17,791 nucleotides of DNA from an uncultured Oxalobacteraceae bacterium (lineage in GTDB: Bacteria > Pseudomonadota > Gammaproteobacteria > Burkholderiales > Burkholderiaceae), in the NCBI GenBank assembly GCA_946479255.1, contig CAMLFK010000085.1, forward strand, positions 1-17,791, given 5' to 3'. Position 1 is the stretch's first letter. Every line of letters begins with the position of its first letter. The notes below the pieces were generated by a model. The model ran no database searches, was not told the DNA's origin, and saw nothing but the letters and a program-made list of their open reading frames with translations. Below are positions 1 to 6,236 of this stretch, piece after piece. Both the position numbers and the translations under genes were made by a program.

Positions 1-1
1 G

Positions 2-337
2 GTGATCAACCTGCGCGGTTCGGTGGTGACGGTGATGGACCTGGCGGTACGCTTCGGGCGCGCCGCCAGCCCGGTCACCAAGCGCACCTGCATCGTCATC
101 GTCGAGATCGAAGAGGAGGGCGAGCGCCAGGTGATCGGCGTGGTGGTCGACGCCGTCAATGCGGTCATCGAAATCGCCGACAGCGAGATCGAGCCGCCGC
201 CGGCCTTCGGCGCACAGATCCGCAACGACTTCATTGCCGGCATGGGCAAGATCGACGGCCGCTTCGTGATCCTGCTGTCGATTGGCGAGGTGTTCGCCGG
301 CCTGGCCGGCGCGCTGCCGGCGCAGGCAGAGGCTTGA
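2..337 (+). CDS. cheW: Chemotaxis coupling protein CheW (partial, 5' end outside window)
   Basis: This is the C-terminal 111 residues of a CheW-like protein; the start lies upstream of the window, and the GTG at position 2 is simply an internal Val. The visible stretch has the second half of the CheW beta-barrel fold: NLRGSVVTVMDLAVRFG, then a conserved IVEI...VIGVVVDAV strand pair, and a final GRFVILLSI strand. CheW is a cytoplasmic adaptor that links chemoreceptors to the CheA kinase. The short Ala-rich tail after the last strand (LAGALPAQAEA) is unremarkable. The stop codon is followed 5 bases later by the cheR ATG, so the two are translationally close and surely co-transcribed. CheA and receptor genes would be expected upstream, but this cannot be seen here. 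Confidence 0.9.
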   Translation: MINLRGSVVTVMDLAVRFGRAASPVTKRTCIVIVEIEEEGERQVIGVVVDAVNAVIEIADSEIEPPPAFGAQIRNDFIAGMGKIDGRFVILLSIGEVFAGLAGALPAQAEA

Positions 338-342
338 CCGGC

Positions 343-1164
343 ATGGACGCAGGCATCCAGCGGGCCACCCTCAGCCAGGCCGAATTCGCGCAGTTCCAGC
401 GATTTATCTTCGAGGCGGCCGGGATCACGATGTCCGATGCCAAGCAGGCGCTGGTCAGCGGGCGCCTGGCCAAGCGCCTGCTCCATTGCGGCGTGCGCAC
501 TTACGGCGAGTACTTTCGGGTGCTGCAGGGCGGCACCGACCCGGACGAAGTGCAGGCGGCGATCGATTTGTTGACCACCAACGAGACCTATTTCTTTCGC
601 GAGGCCAGCCACTTCACTTTGCTGCGCGAACGCGCTCACGGCTCCCGTGGCGGCCAGCCGTTCCGGGTCTGGAGCGCGGCCTGTTCGAGCGGCGAGGAAG
701 CTTACAGTATCGCGATGGTGCTGGCCGATGCGCTGGGCATGGCCAATCCATGGGAAGTGATCGGATCGGACATCTCGGCTACCGTGCTGCACAAGGCCAG
801 CGCCGGCCACTATCCGATGGAGCGGGCGCGCCACGTGCCGCCCGAACTGCTGCGCAAATACTGCCTGAAGGGCCACGGCAGCCAGGAAGGCACCGTGCTG
901 GTGGACGCCGCCCTGCGCCGCCGGGTCCAGTTCGGGCAGGTCAACCTCAACGCCGCACTGCCTTCGCTGGGCCAGTTCGACCTGATCTTCCTGCGCAATG
1001 TGATGATCTACTTCAGCGGCGCCACCAAGCGCGCCGTGGTCGAACGCCTGGCCGGCGCGCTGCGTCCGGATGGCCTGCTGATCATCGGGCATTCCGAGTC
1101 GCTTAACGAAATCACCACCGCGGTGCAGCCGGTGGCACCGTCGATCTACCGCAAGGCCTGCTGA
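343..1164 (+). CDS. cheR: Chemoreceptor glutamate methyltransferase CheR
   Basis: SAM-dependent O-methyltransferase that methylates specific glutamates on chemoreceptors, opposing CheB during adaptation. About 273 residues from ATG 343, a normal CheR length. The N-terminal helical CheR domain is followed by the hallmark NETYFFRE, the SAM-binding stretch VWSAACSSGEEAYSIAM, then DLIFLRNVMIYF and the terminal GLLIIGHSESL. All are textbook CheR motifs. I prefer ATG 343 to the in-frame TTG at 334: an AGAGG sequence (328-332) sits 10 nt before the ATG but only 1 nt before the TTG. The stop TGA overlaps the cheD start (TGATG), so expression of cheR and cheD is likely coupled. No TPR or other extra domain is fused at the C-terminus. 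Confidence 0.95.
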   Translation: MDAGIQRATLSQAEFAQFQRFIFEAAGITMSDAKQALVSGRLAKRLLHCGVRTYGEYFRVLQGGTDPDEVQAAIDLLTTNETYFFREASHFTLLRERAHGSRGGQPFRVWSAACSSGEEAYSIAMVLADALGMANPWEVIGSDISATVLHKASAGHYPMERARHVPPELLRKYCLKGHGSQEGTVLVDAALRRRVQFGQVNLNAALPSLGQFDLIFLRNVMIYFSGATKRAVVERLAGALRPDGLLIIGHSESLNEITTAVQPVAPSIYRKAC

Positions 1165-1652
1165 TGGAGCCGTCCGACCAGGTCGACGTTTTCCTGCAGC
1201 CGGGCGACTGGTTCGTCGGCGATCGTTCGTACCGCATACGCACGCTGCTCGGTTCCTGCGTGTCGATCACGCTCTGGCATCGCGGCCTGCGGGTCGGTGC
1301 GATGTCGCACTTTTTGCTGCCCGAGCACAGCGGCGGCGGTGCGCCCGACGGCCGCTATGGCGCCGATGCGCTCGCGCTCATGCTCGAAGGCTTGCGCGGA
1401 TACGGGGTGCGCGGCGCCGATTGCCAGGCCAAGATATTCGGCGGTGGCGATATGTTTCCGGGCCAGCCCCGTCGCGGGATAAGCATCGGCCATAAGAACG
1501 GCGTGGCGGCGCGCACGCTGCTTGGCGACGAGGGAATCGCGGTGGTGTCGGAAAGCCTGTTCGGCGCCGGCCACCGCCAGATCGTCTTCGACGTGGCCAG
1601 CGGCGACGTGTGGTCGCGCCTGATCGACAAGCCATCGGGAGCACAGTCATGA
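1164..1652 (+). CDS. cheD: Chemoreceptor glutamine deamidase CheD
   Basis: CheD hydrolyses receptor glutamines to glutamates, generating methylation sites for CheR; in some bacteria it also works with CheC. 162 residues, the usual family size. The family signature TLLGSCVSI...[10 protein letters not shown] is present, with the nucleophilic Cys at residue 32 and the catalytic His at residue 49, the same 17-residue spacing as in characterised CheD proteins. A second family motif, [10 protein letters not shown], follows, and the C-terminal DVASGDVW stretch is typical. The start ATG shares its A with the cheR stop, and the end overlaps the cheB start in ATGA (1649-1652). No cheC is visible in the window. 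Confidence 0.95.
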   Translation: MEPSDQVDVFLQPGDWFVGDRSYRIRTLLGSCVSITLWHRGLRVGAMSHFLLPEHSGGGAPDGRYGADALALMLEGLRGYGVRGADCQAKIFGGGDMFPGQPRRGISIGHKNGVAARTLLGDEGIAVVSESLFGAGHRQIVFDVASGDVWSRLIDKPSGAQS

Positions 1653-2710
1653 AACGCATACAGGTATTGATCGTCGACGATTCGGCGCTGGTGCGCCAGG
1701 TGCTCACCAGCGTGCTGGGGGCCGATGCGCGCATCGAGGTGGCCGGCGCGATGGCCAATCCGCTGCTGGCGATCGCCCATATGCAGCGGCACTGGCCGGA
1801 CGTGGTGGTGCTCGATATCGAAATGCCACAGATGGACGGGCTGACTTTTCTGCGCAAGATCATGGCCGAGCGCCCGCTCCCGGTGATCATCTGCTCGACC
1901 CTGACCGAGGCGGGCGCGCGCGCCACCATCGATGCGCTGGCGGCCGGCGCCGTGGCGACCATCCAGAAGCCGAAGCTGGGAGTGAAGTCGGCTTTCAACG
2001 ATGCCGCCGACGACCTGGTGAGCGCGGTGCTGGCGGCCGCGCGCGCCAACCTGGCCGTGCTGGGGCGCCGCCCGGCGCCGCCGCAGCCGCGCGAGCGCTT
2101 CAGTGCCGACGCCATCATCGCGCCCGGCGGCGCCCACGTGAGCGTGCAGACCGAGCGCATCGTGGCGCTGGGCGCTTCCACCGGGGGCACCCAGGCGCTC
2201 GAAGCGGTGCTCACCGCCTTGCCGCCTAGCGCCCCTGGCATCGTGATCGTGCAGCACATGCCGGAAAAATTCACGGCGGCGTTTGCCGAACGGCTCGACA
2301 GCGTGACCCGCATCCGCGTGCTGGAAGCGCGCCACGGCGCCGGCGTGCTGCCGGGCCAGGCGCTGATTGCGCCAGGCGGCAAGCATATGCTGCTGCGCCG
2401 CCAGGGCGAACGCTATGTGGTCGATGTGATCGACGGGCCCTTGATCAACCGGCACCGCCCGTCGGTCGATGTGCTGTTTCGCTCCGTGGCCAAGTGCGCC
2501 GGGCCAAATGCCTGCGCGGTGATCATGACCGGCATGGGCGACGACGGTGCGGCCGGCATGGCCGAACTGCGGGCCGCCGGCGCACGCACGCTGGCCCAGG
2601 ACGAGGCCAGCTGCGTGGTGTACGGCATGCCAAAGGAAGCGGTGCGCCGCGGCGGGGTCGAGCGCAGCGTGCCGCTCGATGCGATCGCGCGCGAACTGAT
2701 GCGGCCCTAG
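1649..2710 (+). CDS. cheB: Chemotaxis response regulator / protein-glutamate methylesterase CheB
   Basis: Two-domain adaptation enzyme that demethylates receptor glutamate methyl esters and deamidates glutamines when phosphorylated by CheA. From ATG 1649 it is 353 residues. Residues 1-120 form a receiver domain with acidic pair D10-D11, phospho-acceptor D56 ([11 protein letters not shown]) and K107. After a Pro/Arg-rich linker, the methylesterase domain carries Ser177 (LGASTGG), His203 (VQHMPEKFT) and Asp299 ([10 protein letters not shown]). These three have exactly the relative spacing (26 and 96) I recall for the Salmonella CheB triad. I chose ATG 1649 over an in-frame GTG at 1610 because it gives the ATGA overlap with cheD and starts the receiver domain cleanly ([12 protein letters not shown]). 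The gene ends 1 bp from the convergent HDOD gene, leaving no room for a terminator between them. Confidence 0.96.
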   Translation: MKRIQVLIVDDSALVRQVLTSVLGADARIEVAGAMANPLLAIAHMQRHWPDVVVLDIEMPQMDGLTFLRKIMAERPLPVIICSTLTEAGARATIDALAAGAVATIQKPKLGVKSAFNDAADDLVSAVLAAARANLAVLGRRPAPPQPRERFSADAIIAPGGAHVSVQTERIVALGASTGGTQALEAVLTALPPSAPGIVIVQHMPEKFTAAFAERLDSVTRIRVLEARHGAGVLPGQALIAPGGKHMLLRRQGERYVVDVIDGPLINRHRPSVDVLFRSVAKCAGPNACAVIMTGMGDDGAAGMAELRAAGARTLAQDEASCVVYGMPKEAVRRGGVERSVPLDAIARELMRP

Positions 2711-2711
2711 C

Positions 2712-3512
2712 TTACGCCGCGGCCGAGAACGAGTCGTGCGAGGGGAAGCGCGAGCGCATCCAGTCGCGGTTCAGCTGCAGGGCGCCGACCACGTCCTCGG
2801 GCAGGGTGTCGAGAATGGCCGGGTCGTCGCTGGGGGTGTCGGCCAGCAGGCTGGCCAGGTGCAGGATGCCGCCGACCTGGCAAAACGGGTGGGCCGCCAT
2901 CGGTTCGCTGGCCGCTTCGAGCGCGCGCACGATCTCGGCCGGGAAGTTCCAGCGGCGGCACAGTTCGGCGGTGATCTGGCCTTCCGAAAAACCCAGCAGG
3001 CGCTGTTCGCGTTCCCAGCGTCCGCCCGGCAAGTGCGGCTGGGCCTCGATCTCGGCGAAGGTGTCGGGTTGAACTTGATAGATTAGCAACTCACCCAGGC
3101 GCAACATCATGCCTGCCAGCCAAGCATTGGCGCCGTCGACGCCCAGGCTGCCGGCCAGCCATTTGGCGTAGCCGGCGCAAGCCATGCTGCTCTTCCAGAA
3201 TTCGTCGGTATCGAGGCCCGGCATGTTGGGGAAGGATTCTGCAAAGCAGGAGGCCAGGGCCAGCGTGCGGATGTGCGCCATGCCTGCCAGCGAGATGGCG
3301 TCGTCGAGCGAATTGACACCGCGGCTGGAGCCGAAGCGTGCGCTGTTGGCCAGGCGCATCAGCTTGGCGGTCAGGGCAGGGTCGCGCGCGATGATCGCGG
3401 AAATCGCCTTGGCTGAGGCATCGTCCTTGTCCAGCGTGGCGATCAGGGCGTGGGCCACCTCGGAAATGACGGGCAGCTTGACGTTTTCAAAGAAGGGAGA
3501 AAGGCTGGGCAT
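2712..3512 (-). CDS. HDOD domain signalling protein
   Basis: Stand-alone HDOD-domain protein, 266 residues. HDOD domains are degenerate relatives of HD phosphohydrolases thought to act as non-catalytic signalling scaffolds; several influence motility or c-di-GMP output. The typical opening is seen: LPVISEVAHALIATL, then IIARDPALTAKLMRLANSARFG and the AISLAGMAHIRTLAL helix. The canonical HD metal ligands are not evident, as expected for the family. The start at 3512 is supported by AAGGAG (minus strand, 3518-3523) 5 nt before the ATG. It is transcribed towards the chemotaxis operon and ends 1 bp from cheB, so a chemotaxis or motility role is plausible but inferred only from position. A possible sigma-54 promoter lies upstream (3555-3570). 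Confidence 0.85.
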   Translation of the reverse strand: MPSLSPFFENVKLPVISEVAHALIATLDKDDASAKAISAIIARDPALTAKLMRLANSARFGSSRGVNSLDDAISLAGMAHIRTLALASCFAESFPNMPGLDTDEFWKSSMACAGYAKWLAGSLGVDGANAWLAGMMLRLGELLIYQVQPDTFAEIEAQPHLPGGRWEREQRLLGFSEGQITAELCRRWNFPAEIVRALEAASEPMAAHPFCQVGGILHLASLLADTPSDDPAILDTLPEDVVGALQLNRDWMRSRFPSHDSFSAAA

Positions 3513-3554
3513 CGGAGCTCCTTGGCGGTGACGCGGCAGTGAGGGGATAACACT

Positions 3555-3570
3555 TGCATACGGAATGCCA
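3555..3570 (-). promoter_or_regulatory. Candidate sigma-54 (-24/-12) promoter of the HDOD gene
   Basis: On the minus strand the sequence reads TGGCATTCCGTATGCA. It keeps the GG and GC dinucleotides at the -24 and -12 positions with the correct spacing (consensus TGGCACG-N4-TTGCW). The predicted transcription start would fall about 30 nt before the HDOD start codon, leaving room for its good ribosome-binding site. Three consensus positions differ, so this may be chance. Confidence 0.3.
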
Positions 3571-3660
3571 TTAAAGTGTAATGCTCAAATGCAATGAACG
3601 GGTAAATATCCGCACAAAAATGCTGCCGTTTTCCCAGCTGTGGTTTTCTTGCGGCGCGCG

Positions 3661-3692
3661 GCCCTCGATGTCGAAAAGTGCTGGTCGAGGGC
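3661..3692 (-). terminator. Inverted repeat downstream of the blaI-M56 genes, possible terminator
   Basis: GCCCTCGA (3661-3668) and TCGAGGGC (3685-3692) form a perfect 8-bp stem with a 16-nt loop, 21 nt beyond the M56-TonB stop codon at 3713 on the minus strand. There is no run of U after the stem, so intrinsic termination is doubtful; it could instead protect a 3' end or aid Rho-dependent termination. The rest of the 200-bp gap between the M56 gene and the HDOD gene shows only the possible HDOD promoter. Confidence 0.3.
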
Positions 3693-3712
3693 GGCGCACA
3701 GCCGTCTTTGGC

Positions 3713-4981
3713 TTATTTCAGCACCCAGACGTACTGCATCTGCATCCACGACTCGAATGGTTTGCCGTTGCGGATACCAGGCTTGAACCGGCATTGCTGA
3801 ATGCCTTCGCGGGCTGCCTCGTCGAGGAGGGGATGACCGCTGGAGTTCTTGACCTGGCTGTCCTTGACCTTGCCGTCCACGCCGATCAGATAGCTCAGCG
3901 TGACCGTGCCCGTGTGTTCAGCCTTGAGCGACTCGCTCGGCCAGACCGGCTTGGCGCAGGTGTTGAAGTCCGCCAATGGCGCCTTGCTGCGCGAGGACTT
4001 TTTGGCCACCGTATCTGCGACCGGATCGGCGTGCGACAGCGCCGAGAGACAAGCCATCGCCAGGGCCAGTACCGGCAAGGCGGCTTTCCAGTTCAGCGGG
4101 CTGTTGGACGGTCGCAGCAGCAGCTTGACGCGGGTGGCCAGCTCGCCGCCATTGGCCGCCTGGGCCAGGTGGTGGCGCGAGAACGACCACTTCTCCAGTT
4201 CGGACAATGCCACGGCCAGCTCGCGCGGCTCGGCCAGCGTGGCGGCGGCCATGCTGTCGGCCACCAGTTCGCGCTCGGCCCGCACCTGCCTGGAGATCCA
4301 CCACACCGCCGGATGGTAGAACAGCAGGCTTTCGATCACGCTCTGGCCGAGGTTGACCAGGTAATCGAAGCGCTTGATGTGGGCCATTTCGTGGGCCAGC
4401 AAAGCCTGCAGGAGCTGCGGCGGCATGCCGGACACCAACGCCGCCGGCACCAGGATCACCGGGCGCAGCCAGCCCGCCGTCATGGGGCTGTCCAGGTCCT
4501 CGACCAGGCGCAGGTCCACGGCGCGGTTTACGCCGAACCGGTGGGCCAGTTGATCGACGCGGCACTGCAGGGCCGCGTTCCGCCCGCGTGAGCTGGCCGC
4601 CTTGCGCACCCACAGCAGGCCGGCCACCATGCGCAGCGCCAGCAGCAGGGCGCACAGCGCCCAGAAGCCGACGATCACGGAGAGCTGGTCTTGCAGGAAG
4701 GCGGTCATGCCTTGCGCCTGGCCGTTGAGCGGCAGCGTCATGATGCTGTTGGCGAAACGTGCGTCGGCCAGGTTGGCTTGCGGCCCGCGCAGGCGCCCCA
4801 GCAATTCGAGCGCCGGCCACAGCACGCAGGCGATCAGTCCGGCGCCGGCGACCAGGTAGCGGTGCTGTGCGCGCACATTGTGCAGCAGCGCAAGCGCGGC
4901 GGCGGTCGCCGCGCCAATCAAAGTGCCTTGCCATATGAAGTGCAACAGGGTCCAGCCGATACTGTCGATGACGATGCTCAT
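3713..4981 (-). CDS. M56-family (BlaR1-like) membrane metalloprotease with C-terminal TonB-type domain
   Basis: 422-residue integral membrane protein resembling the sensor-protease BlaR1/MecR1. Hydrophobic helices lie around residues 8-33, 42-62, 100-125 and about 303-320. The zinc-protease motif HEMAH is at 197-201, followed by an ERELVAD segment (236-242) that probably supplies the glutamate ligand. BlaR1 ends in a penicillin-binding sensor domain. Here the segment after the last helix is about 80 residues with the pattern of a TonB C-terminal domain (VTLSYLIGVDGKVKD...LDEAAREGIQQCRFKP...), which would face the periplasm. The start at 4981 is fixed by AAGGAGGA (minus strand, 4988-4995) six nt upstream and a 4-nt ATGA overlap with blaI. 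By analogy it should sense an envelope signal and cleave the BlaI partner; the ligand is unknown. A beta-lactam response is possible but not supported by the sensor domain or the neighbours. Confidence 0.88.
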   Translation of the reverse strand: MSIVIDSIGWTLLHFIWQGTLIGAATAAALALLHNVRAQHRYLVAGAGLIACVLWPALELLGRLRGPQANLADARFANSIMTLPLNGQAQGMTAFLQDQLSVIVGFWALCALLLALRMVAGLLWVRKAASSRGRNAALQCRVDQLAHRFGVNRAVDLRLVEDLDSPMTAGWLRPVILVPAALVSGMPPQLLQALLAHEMAHIKRFDYLVNLGQSVIESLLFYHPAVWWISRQVRAERELVADSMAAATLAEPRELAVALSELEKWSFSRHHLAQAANGGELATRVKLLLRPSNSPLNWKAALPVLALAMACLSALSHADPVADTVAKKSSRSKAPLADFNTCAKPVWPSESLKAEHTGTVTLSYLIGVDGKVKDSQVKNSSGHPLLDEAAREGIQQCRFKPGIRNGKPFESWMQMQYVWVLK

Positions 4982-5361
4982 TTGTCTTCCTCCTTGAGTA
5001 GGTGTTCGATTTCTTCGCGTTCTTTTTTCGAGATGCCGCTGCGCAGCGCGGCCATGACCAGGGCCTTGGCCGAGCCGGAAAAAGCCTTCTGGATCAGGTC
5101 CTTCAACAGGCCGGTCTGCAGGCTGTCCTGGGCCTGGGCCGGCGCGTACACATGCGAGCGGGCGCTTTCGTCGCGGGTCAGCAAGCCCTTGGTATGCATG
5201 ATCTGCATGAGGCGCAGCACGGTGGCGTAGGTGACCTCGGGGCGTTCCTTGATGATTTCCTGATGGACTTGCTTGGCCGTGGCGGCGCCAAGCGGCCACA
5301 GGTTTTGCAGCAGATCGAGTTCGGCCGCCGTCGGCTTGGGCGGCGAGGGGGAGGTGGGCAT
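4978..5361 (-). CDS. blaI: BlaI/MecI/CopY-family transcriptional repressor
   Basis: 127-residue winged-helix repressor. Residues about 10-77 make the DNA-binding domain (PTAAELDLLQNLWPLG, then VTYATVLRLMQIMHTKGLL as the recognition helix and wing, and SHVYAPA). A C-terminal helical dimerisation part ends in EREEIEHLLKEEDK. Family members bind dyad operators as dimers and are inactivated by proteolysis by a BlaR1-type M56 protease, which is exactly the downstream overlapping gene. GGAG (minus strand, 5368-5371) precedes the ATG by 6 nt. The promoter region contains two overlapping dyads (5387-5416), and a third lies in front of the divergent SIMPL gene, suggesting autoregulation and control of both units. 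The symbol marks the family; a beta-lactamase link is not implied. Confidence 0.92.
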   Translation of the reverse strand: MPTSPSPPKPTAAELDLLQNLWPLGAATAKQVHQEIIKERPEVTYATVLRLMQIMHTKGLLTRDESARSHVYAPAQAQDSLQTGLLKDLIQKAFSGSAKALVMAALRSGISKKEREEIEHLLKEEDK

Positions 5362-5386
5362 GGTGATCTCCAGGTTTGAATGGTTC

Positions 5387-5402
5387 TAGACTATCTTGTC
5401 TA
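5387..5402. promoter_or_regulatory. Candidate BlaI-family operator O1
   Basis: TAGACTATCTTGTCTA is an inverted repeat with 7-bp arms around a 2-bp centre; 6 of 7 arm positions pair. It lies 26 bp upstream of the blaI start codon and overlaps the probable blaI promoter: a -35-like TAGACA is formed by O2 on the minus strand, with a weak TAGTCT 17 bp later. It shares its last two bases with O2. Confidence 0.6.
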
Positions 5403-5416
5403 GAATCGTTTGTCTA
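5401..5416. promoter_or_regulatory. Candidate BlaI-family operator O2 (one strong half-site)
   Basis: TAGAATCGTTTGTCTA has one perfect half-site (TTGTCTA) and one degenerate arm (4 of 7 positions). With O1 it places the hexamer TCTAGA at 5385, 5399 and 5413, an exact 14-bp period, as if repressor dimers bind side by side on the blaI promoter. Confidence 0.5.
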
Positions 5417-5440
5417 GATTTTTATTTTGCCAACGTTTCC

Positions 5441-5469
5441 TTGCTTATTGCTAAACGCGTGGCTAACAT
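5441..5469 (+). promoter_or_regulatory. Candidate sigma-70 promoter of the SIMPL gene
   Basis: TTGCTT (5441-5446) and TAACAT (5464-5469) are separated by 17 bp and match the -35/-10 consensus moderately (3 of 6 and 4 of 6). The predicted start falls near 5476, inside operator O3, so a bound repressor would block initiation. Support is positional more than sequence-based. Confidence 0.35.
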
Positions 5470-5484
5470 AGACAAACTTGTCTA
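5469..5484. promoter_or_regulatory. Candidate BlaI-family operator O3 in front of the SIMPL gene
   Basis: TAGACAAACTTGTCTA is a perfect dyad, TAGACAA and TTGTCTA around a 2-bp centre. It sits directly upstream of the ribosome-binding site AAAGGAG (5487-5493) of the divergent SIMPL gene. It is the best copy of the motif and shares its TTGTCTA half-site with O1 and O2 across the 137-bp divergent region. That sharing is the main evidence that one BlaI-type dimer controls both directions. Confidence 0.65.
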
Positions 5485-5498
5485 ATAAAGGAGACCCT

Positions 5499-6236
5499 AT
5501 GTTTGCGAAGTCCGTTCTGGCTGGCCTGCTTGCTTCCACCGTGTCGTGCGTCCAGGCAGCCGACCTGCCGTCCCACCCCTTCATTCATGTCAGTGGTGTG
5601 GGATCGACCGAGGTGATGCCGGACATTGGCGAGATCGATTTTGAAATCGGCGCCTATGACGCCGACCCGGAGGCCGCGCGTACGGTGGTGGAAACCAGGA
5701 TTGGCGAAATCCGCGCGCTGCTGGTGCCGCTGGGGATCGCGCCGGACGACGTCGACGTCCGCGACGTGCGCAAGATTATCCGCAAAGGCGAACAATCGGT
5801 GCAGACCGGAGTTCTCTACGACATCAAGTGCGGCGTGCGCATCCGCGTGCGCGACATCGCCAAATGGCGCGACGTGCTCTCGCCGCTACTCTCCATGCAG
5901 AACGTGGATGGTTTCATGACTTTCTTCGACACCAGCGAGCGCGTCAAGGTCGAGGCTGAACTGATGGGCAATGCCGTCGGGGCCGCGCGCAAGAAGGCGG
6001 AGATCATGGCCAAGGCCGGCGGGCGGGCGCTGGGGCCGGTTGCCGGCATGAGCACCGGCGAGATAAAGAACCTGTCGCGTGCGCTGGGCTTTGTGGCCGT
6101 GCCGATCGACTATAGTGCGCGGCAGCAAAATTCGCAGCAAAACTCCTCGCGTTCCGGAGGGAATCGCGAGGAGTTGTTGGACGTAATGTCGGTCAAGCTG
6201 AGTCAGCCTGTCGACCTCATTTACCGCATCAAATAG
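5499..6236 (+). CDS. Exported SIMPL-domain (DUF541) protein
   Basis: 245 residues from ATG 5499, preceded by AAAGGAG at a 5-nt spacing; an in-frame upstream ATG at 5478 lies inside the operator and lacks a ribosome-binding site. A Sec signal peptide is clear ([20 protein letters not shown], cleavage likely before ADLP). The mature part matches the SIMPL/DUF541 pattern: [22 protein letters not shown] near its start, a middle [13 protein letters not shown]...VRVRDI-type segment, and [31 protein letters not shown] proteins are periplasmic or envelope proteins with poorly understood roles, some linked to stress. Residues around 205-222 are a low-complexity Gln/Asn/Ser/Gly linker, and the DNA encoding part of it forms a strong hairpin that may serve dctA. 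The gene is divergent from blaI behind operator O3, so it is probably an output of the BlaI/M56 switch. Its stop overlaps the dctA stop by 8 bp. Confidence 0.85.
   Translation: MFAKSVLAGLLASTVSCVQAADLPSHPFIHVSGVGSTEVMPDIGEIDFEIGAYDADPEAARTVVETRIGEIRALLVPLGIAPDDVDVRDVRKIIRKGEQSVQTGVLYDIKCGVRIRVRDIAKWRDVLSPLLSMQNVDGFMTFFDTSERVKVEAELMGNAVGAARKKAEIMAKAGGRALGPVAGMSTGEIKNLSRALGFVAVPIDYSARQQNSQQNSSRSGGNREELLDVMSVKLSQPVDLIYRIK
6139..6175 (-). terminator. Probable intrinsic terminator of dctA, inside the SIMPL gene
   Basis: On the minus strand a perfect 11-bp stem (AACTCCTCGCG with CGCGAGGAGTT, 6141-6151 and 6165-6175) is followed by a four-T run (6142-6139; it includes the last two stem bases) and then GCTG. 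The loop contains a further TTCC/GGAA pairing, lengthening the hairpin to about 15 bp with one bulge. It begins 53 nt past the dctA stop codon, as expected for a terminator. The plus strand lacks a proper T run after the stem. Confidence 0.55.

Noticed and set aside
3581..4591. A 336-codon plus-strand frame opposite the M56 gene
   Set aside because: No ribosome-binding site, no recognisable domain, and fully antisense to a gene with a clear zinc-protease motif.
3713..5299. A longer start for the M56 protein running through blaI
   Set aside because: The extra N-terminal part is a frame-shifted reading of blaI; ATG 4981 has a strong ribosome-binding site and a 4-nt overlap.
3713..5361. A beta-lactam resistance locus (blaI/blaR1)
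   Set aside because: No beta-lactamase or penicillin-binding protein gene is adjacent and the M56 protein lacks a penicillin-binding sensor; the resemblance is to the regulatory mechanism only.
6141..6175. The hairpin as a plus-strand terminator or attenuator within the SIMPL gene
   Set aside because: On the plus strand the stem is followed by TTGTTGGACG, a poor U tract; the minus-strand direction fits better.
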